This document shows, piece by piece, positions 29,915-39,196 of a DNA stretch of 64,000 nucleotides. The stretch comes from Sporisorium sorghi (Eukaryota; Basidiomycota; Ustilaginomycetes; Ustilaginales; Ustilaginaceae). The notes under the pieces are model-generated. The model ran no database searches. It had not been told where the DNA came from and worked only from the letters and a program-made list of their open reading frames with translations. The position numbers and the translations under genes are program-made. The stretch is from contig JALCCG010000033.1 of the NCBI GenBank assembly GCA_023212695.1, forward strand, positions 1 through 64,000, in the 5' to 3' direction. Numbering within the stretch: position 1 is the stretch's first letter; each line of letters opens with the position of its first letter.

Positions 29915-31111
29915 CTAACCCTTGATCGAGCGATACTTGTCGGTCGCCTTGACCAGGCGATCCGTAATCCCAGGCTCCTTCGCCGAATGGCCCGCATCAG
30001 GCACCATGTGAAACTCGGCCTCGGGCCACACCTTGTGCAGCTCCCACGCGGTCGTCGCCGGACACACGGTATCGTACCTGCCCTGCACGATCGTCGCGGG
30101 GATGTGCCTGATCTTGTCCACATTTTCCTTCTTCAGCAGCTGACCATCCTCCATCCAGCCTTCGTTGATAAAGAAGTGGTTCTCGATCCTCGCGAACGCG
30201 AGGGCCCAGTTGTCGTCCTCGCCTTTTGCAAGGTTGTTGGCGTCGATGTACAACTTGGACGTGGCGTTTTCCCAGGTGCTCCAGCGGCGTGCGGCGTCGA
30301 GGCGGACCTCTGCGTCTTCAGAGGTCAGGCGTTTGTTGTACGCTGCAATGAAATCGGTGCGTTCGGCGGGGGGGATGCCGTCGCGGTAGATGTCCCACTG
30401 CTCGGGAAACAGGTGCGAGGCGCCCTCCTGGTAGAAGAACTTGAGCTCGCTCTTGCGCAGCGTAAAGATGCCTCGCAGAATCAGCGCACTGACGCGCTCC
30501 GGGTGCGCCTGCGCGTACGCCAGCGAGAGCGTCGACCCCCACGACCCGCCGAACACGTGCCACTTGTCCACGCCGAACTTGGCGCGCAGCTTCTCGATAT
30601 CGCCCACGAGGTGCCAGGTGGTGTTGTCGACCAGATCGGCATGCGGCGTGCTCTTGCCCGCCCCGCGCTGGTCGAACGAGAGGATGCGGTAGTGCGCAGG
30701 GTCGAACCAACGGCGTTCTTCGGACCAGATGCCGCCACCGGGTCCACCGTGCAGACAGACGATCGGGTAGCCAGACTCGTTGCCGCTCCACTCGTAGTAG
30801 ATTGTGTGGCGCTCGTCGACGGCAAGACGGCCGGTTTCGAACGGCTCGATGGGTGGGTAGGGTTGGCGAAGCGTGTCCTTGTAGCCCGAGAGCGAGCGCG
30901 CGGCTTCGGTGTAGTCGATCACGCCGGCTGCGTGAAGGCCGAGCTTGGGCTGGGAGGAGGAGTCTTGAGCGGACATTGTGGAAGACGTGCGATGCGAGAG
31001 GCTGTTGGAAGACGAGGTTAGAAGAGAGGATCTGGGAGCCAATCGCGACAGCTGTTGAGCTGGCAAGGGTATCGATAACAAGCGACGGCAGTGACGCTGG
31101 GCAAGATACAT
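29915..31111 (-). CDS. proline iminopeptidase (prolyl aminopeptidase, family S33)
   Basis: Read from the ATG at 31111 it gives 398 residues, or 353 from an in-frame ATG at 30976. The alpha/beta hydrolase of family S33 removes N-terminal proline from peptides. Visible are the oxyanion region HGGPGGG, FDQRGAGKS, the nucleophile elbow GGSWGSTLSLAYAQAHPERV, ALILRGIF, the acid region GRYDTVCP and the catalytic His in DAGHSAKEPG. The 45 residues before the second ATG are rich in Arg, Leu and Ser with no acidic residue, like a mitochondrial presequence, whereas the shorter form starts MSAQDSSS. The frame also has an ATG at 31327, but that extension looks unlike a protein. Closest relatives are about 310-350 residues. 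Confidence 0.9.
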   Translation of the reverse strand: MYLAQRHCRRLLSIPLPAQQLSRLAPRSSLLTSSSNSLSHRTSSTMSAQDSSSQPKLGLHAAGVIDYTEAARSLSGYKDTLRQPYPPIEPFETGRLAVDERHTIYYEWSGNESGYPIVCLHGGPGGGIWSEERRWFDPAHYRILSFDQRGAGKSTPHADLVDNTTWHLVGDIEKLRAKFGVDKWHVFGGSWGSTLSLAYAQAHPERVSALILRGIFTLRKSELKFFYQEGASHLFPEQWDIYRDGIPPAERTDFIAAYNKRLTSEDAEVRLDAARRWSTWENATSKLYIDANNLAKGEDDNWALAFARIENHFFINEGWMEDGQLLKKENVDKIRHIPATIVQGRYDTVCPATTAWELHKVWPEAEFHMVPDAGHSAKEPGITDRLVKATDKYRSIKG

Positions 31112-31886
31112 CGAGGTTGGAAAGCAAGACAAGGCTTCTTCAGCGTTTCGAGACAGAACCCGACCGGCGGCTCGAGCGTCAGGCAGCGTTCCATTCGATG
31201 CGAGTTTTATTTTTTTGAGAAATGGCTCGACCACCTTCAGGAACCGAAGCTCATCATTTCTTCCGGTCTCGCACACATCCACACATCCGAAGCAAATCGA
31301 CAAGGGTGATAACCAGCATACTTTCATTTATCTTCGCTACTCCAAGCAGCTACAGCCAGCGCCAATCAACAGTGCTCACAAAAGGCTGCAAAATCAAGTG
31401 CGCGAAAAGCTGTAGGCGAACTACTATCTATCGTCCATCATCGACGTTAGTCTTCGGCTGATAGCGAAAGAAGGCCTCCGTGCCAGAGGTATCTAGTCTC
31501 TGGTGTTCTCGTTTCCGAGAACGGTTGATCTTCGCTCGATTATTATGCCAAAAGACGCAGTGCCTGAGAGGGCCTTCTTCTTTTGGGATAAGGAATACAA
31601 GCGGGGGTGGTGGAAGCTGAGCTTCGATGGGAATGGGGAGGGAAGGAAGGAAGGAAGGAAGGAAGGAAGGAAGGAAGGAAGGAAGGGTAAGGGGAGGAGG
31701 ATGCTGGGAACGTCACACACCGACACAAGACAGAGAATGAAGCGGGACTGCAAGCAAGGTGAAAGCTGCAGACTCGCAATGGTGGGACCGATGCTGGATT
31801 ATGTTGTACAGATGATATATGCTGGTGGATGGCGAGGATCCGGGTATACTTGCGATGGGGTCTTGAAACAAGAGTGTTGCCACTCA
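31112..31886. other. intergenic between peptidase promoter and CCDC137-like 3' end
   Basis: 775 bp without a supported gene. The dominant feature is the GGAA repeat at 31641-31684. A long + strand frame crossing this region is an antisense shadow of the next gene extended through the repeat. Confidence 0.5.
31641..31684. repeat. (GGAA)11 microsatellite
   Basis: Eleven perfect tandem GGAA units on the + strand, flanked by further purine-rich sequence. It is noncoding and lies about 530 bp upstream of the peptidase start and 200 bp after the CCDC137-like stop. Confidence 0.95.
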
Positions 31887-32855
31887 TCACGCCTTTTTGA
31901 GACGCTTGGCTTCATTCGCCTGGATTTTCTTCTCCTTGATCTGGCGGTACGCCTTGATGGCCTTTTCGCGCTCTTCTTCGAGCACGCGCTGTCGAGCCAT
32001 GCTGGGCTCCGAGGCTGCCTCAGCGCCCGCATCAGCCTTTCGCTTCTTACCACCTGCTGGCGCTGCAGCCAGCTTCTCGGGAACACGACCCTTGTGTCTT
32101 GCCACTTCGGCCTGCTTGACTTTGCGTTCGGCCTCGTCTTCGTCGTTGCCCGTGATCTTGGCCATGAGTCGGGCCTTGCGCGTCTTGGCCTGCACCGACT
32201 CGCCGCGAGGGGCGCGTGTAAGTGTGGGAGGAGCTTGCGCGACATCGTTGATCTTTTTCACCTGAGTGGCTTTGGCAAAGTCCTTGATCTCGCCCGTCTG
32301 TTGGATAGCCTGACGCTGACGCTTGAGGTCAGCACTCGAGGGCTCGTTGGCTTGCAATGCTGCCGCTTTGTCTGCCTTTGCTTTGCGTGCCGATTCTTGC
32401 TGCTCGAGATCCTCGGGGTCGGCGTCCGGGTCGACGCCTGCCGCGCGCAGCTTTCTACGTTCTCGCTTGCGAGCGTTGATCTGTGAACGCGTCGCCGAGC
32501 GGAACGAAGCGCGAACGTCGGAGGCCATAGCTTGTTCGACACGAGCGTTAAAGTCGCGCAGCTTCTCGCCGGGACGAATGGTGAGTTGCGAAGCAGCCGC
32601 GTTGTTCGCATCGCCTGTCGAGGCATCGGAGGCTTTGGCTTTTCCCTTTGCTTTTGTCAGTGCGTCCTGCTCTGCCTTCTTCTTGGCTTGCAGCTTGGCG
32701 CGGTAGGCTTCCTGAACCTTTGCGCCTTGCAAGATGCGCATGGCACCCTTGGGCATCTCGGAGAAGAAGCCGTCATCTGTGCCAGGTGCGAGGTCCTGAC
32801 CCAGCGAGAAGCGCTTGGCCACACGGTCCGAGTGTTTGGCTCTTTTGTGCGGCAT
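31887..32855 (-). CDS. CCDC137-like basic coiled-coil protein, probably nucleolar
   Basis: Intronless, 322 residues from the ATG at 32855 (MPHKRAKHSDR). The protein is very rich in Lys, Arg, Ala and Glu and mostly helical. The N-terminal pattern MPKGAMRILQGAKVQEAYRAK at about 34-54 and the following LRDFNARVEQAM segment are those of CCDC137-type proteins, which are chromosome-periphery or nucleolar proteins in animals. Fungal members are largely uncharacterised. Several KKRK-like clusters (GGKKRKADAG near 278, the C-terminal KRLKKA) would serve nuclear import. The assignment rests on the N-terminal motif. The C-terminal half could resemble any basic coiled coil. Confidence 0.65.
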   Translation of the reverse strand: MPHKRAKHSDRVAKRFSLGQDLAPGTDDGFFSEMPKGAMRILQGAKVQEAYRAKLQAKKKAEQDALTKAKGKAKASDASTGDANNAAASQLTIRPGEKLRDFNARVEQAMASDVRASFRSATRSQINARKRERRKLRAAGVDPDADPEDLEQQESARKAKADKAAALQANEPSSADLKRQRQAIQQTGEIKDFAKATQVKKINDVAQAPPTLTRAPRGESVQAKTRKARLMAKITGNDEDEAERKVKQAEVARHKGRVPEKLAAAPAGGKKRKADAGAEAASEPSMARQRVLEEEREKAIKAYRQIKEKKIQANEAKRLKKA

Positions 32856-33458
32856 GACCAGCAATGACGAGTGGGTGGAAGAGCGAGTGAGACAGATGAA
32901 TCTGCCCGAGGTGGAAGACGGAAAAGGAAAAGGAAGAAAAATCGCTTTGACCTGAAAACGAGAAGAAAACGAAGAAAAAGAAAAATCGCTCTTTTTGCTT
33001 TCCCGTCTCCCGAACTGGAATTTTTCGGGGCAAATTGTTAAGTTTCTGACAGCGGGCCCTCTCTCAGCTCGGCCACTTGACCACTTTCTGGTGACCCGAG
33101 GTCAGCGGCTGCGCCGCTGGCCGAGGGTCGCTGGGATGTCGGGGCAAAATCAGGACAAAAAGGTCGGGAAACGGAAAAGTGAAAATTAAAAAGTAGGACG
33201 AGTACATGGTCGATGCAAGCACCAATCACTGGACGTCAGGACAATGGAAGCTGCTCTGAGATGAAGGCGGCGCTGTGTGTGGGAAGAGTGAGCTGCGATA
33301 AGAGAGATCTTGACCGCTTGCCTCTAAAGGGAATTCGGACTTCCTGTAAAGGTAATTTTGAGATTTCAGCTGCAAAGCAAAGAGAGCCGTTTGGACCGTT
33401 TTCGAGTCGTTGAGTGCCGGTCAAAAGTCGACCAAACCCAGCCGAAACTTCGGAAGAC

Positions 33459-33494
<36 letters not shown>

Positions 33495-33648
33495 CTGCAG
33501 CCAAAGATAGAGCCGCATCTCCACAGCCGTGTCAATCAAGCCGACACTTCCGCTTGCTCGCTCGCTCGTAACGTGCATATGGACTCCCTCCCGACCAACG
33601 ACAATCCTCGCTTCTGACCACCAACAGCTCCATCATTGATCATCGAGA
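32856..33648. promoter_or_regulatory. divergent promoter between CCDC137-like and GCV1 genes
   Basis: 793 bp without a supported gene. It contains polypurine stretches on the left and an AG microsatellite (33459-33494) about 155 bp before the ATG at 33649. Confidence 0.45.
33459..33494. repeat. AG microsatellite upstream of GCV1
   Basis: Interrupted AG repeat with a pure (AG)13 block at 33469-33494, in the promoter or leader of the glycine-cleavage T gene. Confidence 0.9.
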
Positions 33649-35010
33649 ATGCTGGCAACACGATCGGTCGCAGCTGCTTCTGCAGTGGTGAGGACTGCCA
33701 CTCGCAGTGCGCTGCCGCGACACCTGGCTGCTCGCGTCGCAGCTTCAGCTTCGGCTCGCACCGCTCACGCAACCAGCTCCCACAATGCGCTCACGAGCCT
33801 TCGACAGCTGCACTCGAGCACCGCACGCTCCTCCGATACCAAGGGCGAGGCGATGAGCTCGCCCTCGGCACCGCTCACCGACTCGCTCTCCAAGACGGGG
33901 CTGTACGATTTCCATGTCAAGAATGGCGGCAAGATGGTGCCCTTTGGCGGCTACCTCATGCCGCTCACGTACGGCGATGTGGGTCAGGTGGCTTCGCATC
34001 ACCACGTCCGAACGCACGCTGGCCTGTTCGATGTAGGCCACATGGTGCAGCACAAGTTCAAGGGTCCCGGTGCGCTCAAGTTCCTGCAGCATCTGACGCC
34101 GGCATCGCTGAGCTCGATGCCTGCGTTCTCGTCGACGCTCTCGGTGCTGCTGAACGAGCAGGGCGGTATTTTGGATGATCTTGTCATCACCAAGCACGCA
34201 GAGGACAGCTTCTACGTCGTCACCAACGCCGGCTGCCGCGCCGATGACCTGGCGTGGTTCAAGAAGCAGCTCGAGGCATGGAAGGGAGAAGCTGTCGAGC
34301 ACGAGGTCATGGACGACTGGGGGCTGCTCGCTCTGCAGGGGCCCACTGCGGCCAAGGTGCTCGCGAAGCTGGTCGGCGACTTTGATCTCAACTCGCTCAC
34401 TTTCGGCAAGAGCGCCTTTGTGCCGCTCAGCATCAACGGCGAGCAGGTCGAGTGCCACGTTGCTCGAGCCGGCTACACGGGCGAAGACGGCTTTGAGATC
34501 TCGATCCCACCCGCGTCCACTGTGGCAGTAGCGGAAACATTACTCGCGGACAGCGAGGTGCAGCTGGCGGGACTGGCGGCGCGCGACAGTCTGCGACTCG
34601 AGGCGGGTATGTGTCTGTACGGCCACGACCTGGACGCCACCGTGAGCCCGATCGAAGGTGCGCTGGCGTGGGTGGTGGGTAAAGATCGACGCGCCGCTGC
34701 CGACTTCTTGGGCGCTGAGCGCGTGCTCAAGGAGCTCAAAGAAGGCCCCCCTCGTCGCCGTGTCGGTCTGCTGATCGACGGCGGCATTGCGCGAGAGGGT
34801 GCCAACCTGTTCACGCCAGAAGGCGAGCTCGTCGGTCGTGTCACTTCGGGTATCCCCAGCCCGACGTTGGGCAAGAACATCGCCATGGCGCTGGTGCAGA
34901 ATGGCCAACACAAGCGGGGAACCAAGCTCAAAGTCGAGATCCGAAAGAAGCTGCGCGACGCCGAGGTGGCCAAAGTGCCGTTTGTCGAAAACAAGTTCTT
35001 CCGTGGGTGA
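33649..35010 (+). CDS. GCV1: aminomethyltransferase, T protein of the mitochondrial glycine cleavage system
   Basis: Intronless, 453 residues. The enzyme transfers the methylene group from the aminomethylated H protein to tetrahydrofolate, releasing ammonia, in the mitochondrial matrix. The first 60 residues (many Arg, Ala, Ser) are a presequence. The T-protein body starts LYDFHVKNGGKMVPFGGYLMPLTYGD at about 85-110. Family motifs follow: GLFDVGHM, NEQGGILDDLVI, VVTNAGCR, ALQGPTA, and the folate-site region GYTGEDGFEIS. RDSLRLEAGMCLYGHDLD and the C-terminal barrel (GRVTSGIPSPTLGKNIAMALV) complete it. Yeast Gcv1 has 400 residues; the excess here is in the presequence and a spacer. No disruption is seen. 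Confidence 0.94.
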   Translation: MLATRSVAAASAVVRTATRSALPRHLAARVAASASARTAHATSSHNALTSLRQLHSSTARSSDTKGEAMSSPSAPLTDSLSKTGLYDFHVKNGGKMVPFGGYLMPLTYGDVGQVASHHHVRTHAGLFDVGHMVQHKFKGPGALKFLQHLTPASLSSMPAFSSTLSVLLNEQGGILDDLVITKHAEDSFYVVTNAGCRADDLAWFKKQLEAWKGEAVEHEVMDDWGLLALQGPTAAKVLAKLVGDFDLNSLTFGKSAFVPLSINGEQVECHVARAGYTGEDGFEISIPPASTVAVAETLLADSEVQLAGLAARDSLRLEAGMCLYGHDLDATVSPIEGALAWVVGKDRRAAADFLGAERVLKELKEGPPRRRVGLLIDGGIAREGANLFTPEGELVGRVTSGIPSPTLGKNIAMALVQNGQHKRGTKLKVEIRKKLRDAEVAKVPFVENKFFRG

Positions 35011-35713
35011 GCGCGCAGACGCACGCTGTTGACTCTGTACATAAGTTAAAGCTGGCAATGCATTGATTGATTGCAAAGGTTCTCCTCCTCGTCTGTATGC
35101 TGTGAATGGGCGGACGACGTCTGAAATCGAAGCCGTGCGCAGCCACGTTGGTTCAAAAATGCGCTCAGTGCGCATCAGCGAGCCGAATTTCAGCTGGAAA
35201 GAAAAAGAAAAAGGGCAGCAGAGCGAGAGAGAGAAAGTTCTCGCGAATCCGAATTCTTTCGACGCATTTCTCCACACAAACAGCGAAAGAGACGTCGTCG
35301 TCGGTCTATCGAAAGCGATAGAGCTGATACGGAAAGGTTCGAGCAAGTTCATTCAGAGCGACCATTACCAACAACGAGCAACCCCGCCAGGCAACAGCGA
35401 CAGCAACAAGAACTCAATCGCACTAGAGTACAGCACACTCGCTGCTCTTTCTCGCCGACGGTATCGTGTCGCACACGGTCTGCAAGCCACATCGTGGATT
35501 CCGCTATTAGTCACGGCCTGCAGCAGTGCTCGTTCATCGTCAAGACTGATTCATCGCTGCATCTAGAACACGGCCTCTCGGTCACTGAAGCACTTCCTTC
35601 TGCTCCTCCATCTCCCCAACCTCCGATTCTCAACTCTTATCTCTCACCATCCATCCGCCCAGTATCGTCAACACTCCTACCCAGCTCTCATCATCCCCGA
35701 TCAACCTTCCAAG
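35011..35713. other. promoter and leader of the trehalose synthase gene
   Basis: About 700 bp without a supported gene. The last 140 bp are CT-rich (CTCTTATCTCTCACC and similar), as expected of the leader before the ATG at 35714. Confidence 0.5.
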
Positions 35714-37555
35714 ATGGCATCGGCATCTACTTGCTCCTCTTCGCAGCAGCCACAGGCTAGCTCCTCCTCCAGCGACCCCGTCACCGCTGCCCAGCAAAAG
35801 CACATCGAAGACCTCTGCAAGTCCGCCCCACCTATGGAAGGCGCCTCGCTCATCGTCGTCTCGAACCGTCTCCCCGTCACCATCAAGGTCGACCCCTCCG
35901 TCCCCGGCGGCTACACCTTCAGCCTCTCTTCAGGCGGTCTCGTCTCGGCACTCTCCGGATGCAAAAAGACCATGAACTTCACCTGGATCGGCTGGCCGGG
36001 TCTCTCGGTCCCCGCCAAGGACGAGGAGTACATCGAGAAACGCCTGCGCGAGGAGTACAGCTGCCAGCCCGTGTGGATCTCGGACGAGGTGGCGGATCGT
36101 CACTACAACGGCTTTTCGAATTCGATTCTGTGGCCGCTGTTTCACTATCATCCGGGCGAGATGAACTTTGACGAGACCAATTGGCTGGCGTACCGCGAGG
36201 CGAATCTGCGGTTTGCCGAGAAGGTCCGCAGCATTGTCAGGCAGGGCGATATGGTGTGGGTGCAGGACTATCATCTTATGCTGCTGCCGCTGATGTTGAG
36301 GACGCTGATTGAAGGGAGCGAGCAGCAGGGGGCCACGTCGCAGCGCGAGCTCGAGCATGTGAGGAACGGCGTCGATGGTACGCTGCAGCTTCAGGATGAC
36401 GATCTGCTGGCTGCTCCCTCGGCGTATGACTCGCTGCGTGGCGGTCGACCGAGCTCTCCACCCGGCGACGACGACGGCGACTACGAGGGGCGCGATGCCG
36501 CCTATCGCAGCCACAGCAACGCCACGGGCCGCGGCTTGGGCACCAGCGACGGCTCGAGCGGTCGCGGCTCGATCAAGATCGGCTTCTTCCTCCACACACC
36601 CTTCCCATCTTCGGAAATCTACCGCATCCTGCCCGTGCGCCGCGAGATCCTGCTCGGCATCCTCCACTGCGACCTCATCGGCTTCCACACGTACGACTAC
36701 GCGCGCCACTTCCTCTCCTCGTGCACGCGCATCCTTGGTCTGCCCACCATGCCCAACGGCGCCGAATTCGAGGGCCGCTACGTTCACGTCGGCACGTACC
36801 CGATCGGCATCGAGCCGACCCAGTTCGAAGACGGCCTTGAGCGCGAGAGCGTCAAGGAGCGCATCAGGAGTTTGCAGCGCCGGTTCGAAGGGGTCAAGAT
36901 CATTGTAGGTGTTGATCGGCTTGACTATATCAAGGGCGTGCCGCAGAAGCTGCATGCGCTGGAGACGTTTTTGCAGGACCATCCGGAGTGGGTGGGCAAG
37001 GTGGTGCTGGTGCAGGTGGCCGTGCCGTCGCGCCAGGATGTGGAGGAGTATCAGAACCTGCGTGCGACGGTGAATGAGGCGGTGGGCCGCATCAACGGTC
37101 GGTTCGGGACGGTCGAGTCGATGCCGATCCACTTCTTGCATCGCTCGGTGAGCTTCGACGAGCTGTGTGCGCTCTACGCCATCAGCGATGCGTGCCTGGT
37201 CACCTCGACGCGGGATGGCATGAACCTCGTGTCGTACGAGTACATTGCGTGCCAGCAGCAGCGCGCGGGAGTCATGATTCTGTCCGAGTTTGCGGGCGCC
37301 GCGCAGTCGCTCAATGGCTCGCTGATTTGCAACCCGTGGGACGCGTTTGCGGTGTCGGACGCCATTCATGAGGCGCTGACGATGCCGGCGAATGTGAGGA
37401 GGGAGAACTTCGAGAAGCTGAGTCGGTATGTCAAGAAGCATACCGCGAGCTGGTGGGGGTTGAGCTTTGTGAATGACTTGAAGAGGATCAAGGTGGAGGA
37501 TGGAGCGGAGAGTCCGGGGCAGAGCGGTGGCTCGAGTTTGCCGACGAGGCCGTGA
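35714..37555 (+). CDS. TPS1: alpha,alpha-trehalose-phosphate synthase (UDP-forming)
   Basis: Intronless, 613 residues; most fungal Tps1 proteins have 480-520. A family-20 glycosyltransferase, it makes trehalose-6-phosphate from UDP-glucose and glucose-6-phosphate for stress protection and control of glycolysis. Motifs in order: IVVSNRLPVTI at about 47-57, SGGLVSAL at 73-80, WIGWPG at 91-96, FHYHPGEMNFDETNWLAY at 143-160, VWVQDYHLMLLPLML at 181-195, IGFFLHTPFPSSEIYR at 289-304, VDRLDYIKGVPQKLHALE in the UDP-glucose region, and TSTRDGMNLVSYEY near the end. The extra length is an acidic, Gly/Ser-rich insertion at about 200-286, between the DYHLMLLP and GFFLHTPFP motifs, without an obvious intron. 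The active-site residues appear intact. Confidence 0.95.
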   Translation: MASASTCSSSQQPQASSSSSDPVTAAQQKHIEDLCKSAPPMEGASLIVVSNRLPVTIKVDPSVPGGYTFSLSSGGLVSALSGCKKTMNFTWIGWPGLSVPAKDEEYIEKRLREEYSCQPVWISDEVADRHYNGFSNSILWPLFHYHPGEMNFDETNWLAYREANLRFAEKVRSIVRQGDMVWVQDYHLMLLPLMLRTLIEGSEQQGATSQRELEHVRNGVDGTLQLQDDDLLAAPSAYDSLRGGRPSSPPGDDDGDYEGRDAAYRSHSNATGRGLGTSDGSSGRGSIKIGFFLHTPFPSSEIYRILPVRREILLGILHCDLIGFHTYDYARHFLSSCTRILGLPTMPNGAEFEGRYVHVGTYPIGIEPTQFEDGLERESVKERIRSLQRRFEGVKIIVGVDRLDYIKGVPQKLHALETFLQDHPEWVGKVVLVQVAVPSRQDVEEYQNLRATVNEAVGRINGRFGTVESMPIHFLHRSVSFDELCALYAISDACLVTSTRDGMNLVSYEYIACQQQRAGVMILSEFAGAAQSLNGSLICNPWDAFAVSDAIHEALTMPANVRRENFEKLSRYVKKHTASWWGLSFVNDLKRIKVEDGAESPGQSGGSSLPTRP

Positions 37556-37660
37556 AGGGGTCGGCGTTTCAGTGTTTGTAGTGTAGTATGCATCCAGGCG
37601 CGATTGTCATTTGAACATCGTCATTGTTTCTGTGCAGTGTCAAGACATCGCATCGCAGCC

Positions 37661-38548
37661 TCACGTGAGAACTCTGCCGAGCAGCGGCTCGACAACATCC
37701 AGATCGTGGCCCGGCACCACCTTGCCGCCTGTCGTCTTCTCGAGCCGCTGCAGGCGCTGATTCGAGCTGAACCACGCCTGGTGGTCCCTCGCGAGCCAGC
37801 CCTGCGGTACACCGGGCTTGTAGTTCTCCCACACATGCGCATGATCACTGACAAACAAGAACGTGCCCTCATTCTCCAGATTGAGCTGCAGCCCGACCAA
37901 GCCATCCGTGTGCCCGGGCAGATGGTGCAGCGTGACGCCCTGCGCAAAATCCACGGTGCGGTCGTCGAAGCACATCCACTTCAGCGAGCCGTCGAGCGCG
38001 AGGTAGTGCGGGAGGTACACGCCGCGATCCGCACCCGTGGCGCAGCTGTACAGCGCGGCTTTGAGCTCCCTCTCGTGCACCCAGATCTGCGTCTCTGTGT
38101 TGCGGAACCGCTCCAGGCCGCCGGCGTGGTCCAGGTGCAGGTGTCCGAGGATGACGTGCTTGACATCCTCGATGCGGTGCCCCGCGCGGGCGATGGCGGC
38201 GTCGAGCTCCTGCTCCGGCGCGTAGCGGGTCGGCGCAAAGATATCCGTCAGCGGCGCGCCCCAGACCTGCGCGTAGTCGCGTCCCGACCCAGTCTCCCAG
38301 AGAATCAGCCCCTCCGAGGGATGGCAGATGAGCACAGCGTACATGATCAGGTCCCGGCGCTCGTGCGGGGTGGGGCCGGTGGTGTTGGTGGCGGTGGAGC
38401 TGTTGGCACCGCGTTTGAACCAGCCCGCGTCCGCTTGCAGGTAGCCCAGGTTCAGGACGTGCGCTGTTGTGCCCCGCGGGGCTGCGTTGAGCACGTGTGG
38501 CAGGACGACGCCTTCGCGGGGTTGGTGCGTGTTCAACTGGCTTGACAT
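37661..38548 (-). CDS. metallo-beta-lactamase fold hydrolase, N-acyl homoserine lactonase-like
   Basis: Intronless, 295 residues. The zinc-binding motif HxHxDH is GHLHLDHAGG at 135-144 (His136, His138, Asp140, His141). Further likely metal ligands are His213 in LPGHTDG, Asp235 in FVSDHAH and His281 in VPGHDLD. Length and spacing fit the lactonase branch (AHL lactonase/AttM-like) rather than glyoxalase II or arylsulfatase-type enzymes. Such enzymes open lactone rings, including bacterial quorum-sensing signals and fungal lactones; the substrate here is unknown. No signal peptide is seen, so it is probably cytosolic. It is convergent with the trehalose synthase gene, 105 bp apart. Confidence 0.82.
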   Translation of the reverse strand: MSSQLNTHQPREGVVLPHVLNAAPRGTTAHVLNLGYLQADAGWFKRGANSSTATNTTGPTPHERRDLIMYAVLICHPSEGLILWETGSGRDYAQVWGAPLTDIFAPTRYAPEQELDAAIARAGHRIEDVKHVILGHLHLDHAGGLERFRNTETQIWVHERELKAALYSCATGADRGVYLPHYLALDGSLKWMCFDDRTVDFAQGVTLHHLPGHTDGLVGLQLNLENEGTFLFVSDHAHVWENYKPGVPQGWLARDHQAWFSSNQRLQRLEKTTGGKVVPGHDLDVVEPLLGRVLT

Positions 38549-38638
38549 TGGGTGCTGCAGGTCGGTGGTTGTAGATCAAGCTGTGGGAATGGAGGGGGAT
38601 AGGTCGGGGAGCTTCGATGGGTGCAAAGTGACGAACCA

Positions 38639-38648
38639 CTATTTATGC
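38639..38648 (-). promoter_or_regulatory. TATA-like element of the lactonase-like gene
   Basis: On the minus strand GCATAAATAG lies about 95 bp before the ATG at 38548, a normal distance for a fungal TATA element with a short leader. Confidence 0.4.
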
Positions 38649-39088
38649 TTCTGAACCGATTGACATGCTCTAGGTATATGAGCTTCTGCGTGCACAGCGC
38701 TCGGACCATCGCTCTACCCCAAGCCTGCTCGGGCTCTACAACAGGTGAAACGTCCAACGACACAATGCGCTCGCTCAGTCTCCTGCCCAGCTAACTTAGC
38801 CGAAGCGACGAAGCAGACCACATGAGACAAAAGAGAGCGTGTCACGGCGGCTCGAGAGCTTTTGATGCACACTAATTTACAACAATAAGGTTCGGCTGTC
38901 GTCATCGTAGCGGAGAACGAAAGCTTGAGAGAGCCCCTTTTGCGTCATAAATCACATTGCAACAAGCTTTCGCTGTTCGGTCTACGGAGAGCAGCGGTAC
39001 AGAAGATGTCGTGTGTCGGCAAGACCTCTCTCTCGACTCTCGCTGGTCGTGCCAAGTTTGACAGTCGAACGAAAATGTCGACAGTTGG

Positions 39089-39118
<30 letters not shown>
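39089..39118. repeat. poly-A tract (A30)
   Basis: Uninterrupted run of 30 A residues on the + strand, the longest homopolymer of the window. No target-site duplication or gene body upstream suggests a retroposed cDNA. Confidence 0.9.
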
Positions 39119-39120
<2 letters not shown>

Positions 39121-39196
39121 AGAGCCAAAAATGTGGTATGAAAAAGGAAACGTCTGGTCAGCTGGACTCTCTCCAAGCCCTTCCCCGCTGTTGAGC

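Noticed and set aside
31503..32486. 327-codon + strand frame with GRKE repeats
   Set aside because: It is made of the GGAA microsatellite plus the antisense of the CCDC137-like gene. It has no plausible domain.
36359..36577. 219 bp GTGAGG..CAAG as an intron removing most of the Tps1 insertion
   Set aside because: The length is a multiple of three but the acceptor is weak with no pyrimidine tract, and the inserted sequence has no stop.
35930..37441. 503-codon minus-strand frame opposite trehalose synthase
   Set aside because: It is an antisense shadow of a high-GC gene; the opposite strand has all Tps1 motifs and this one has none.
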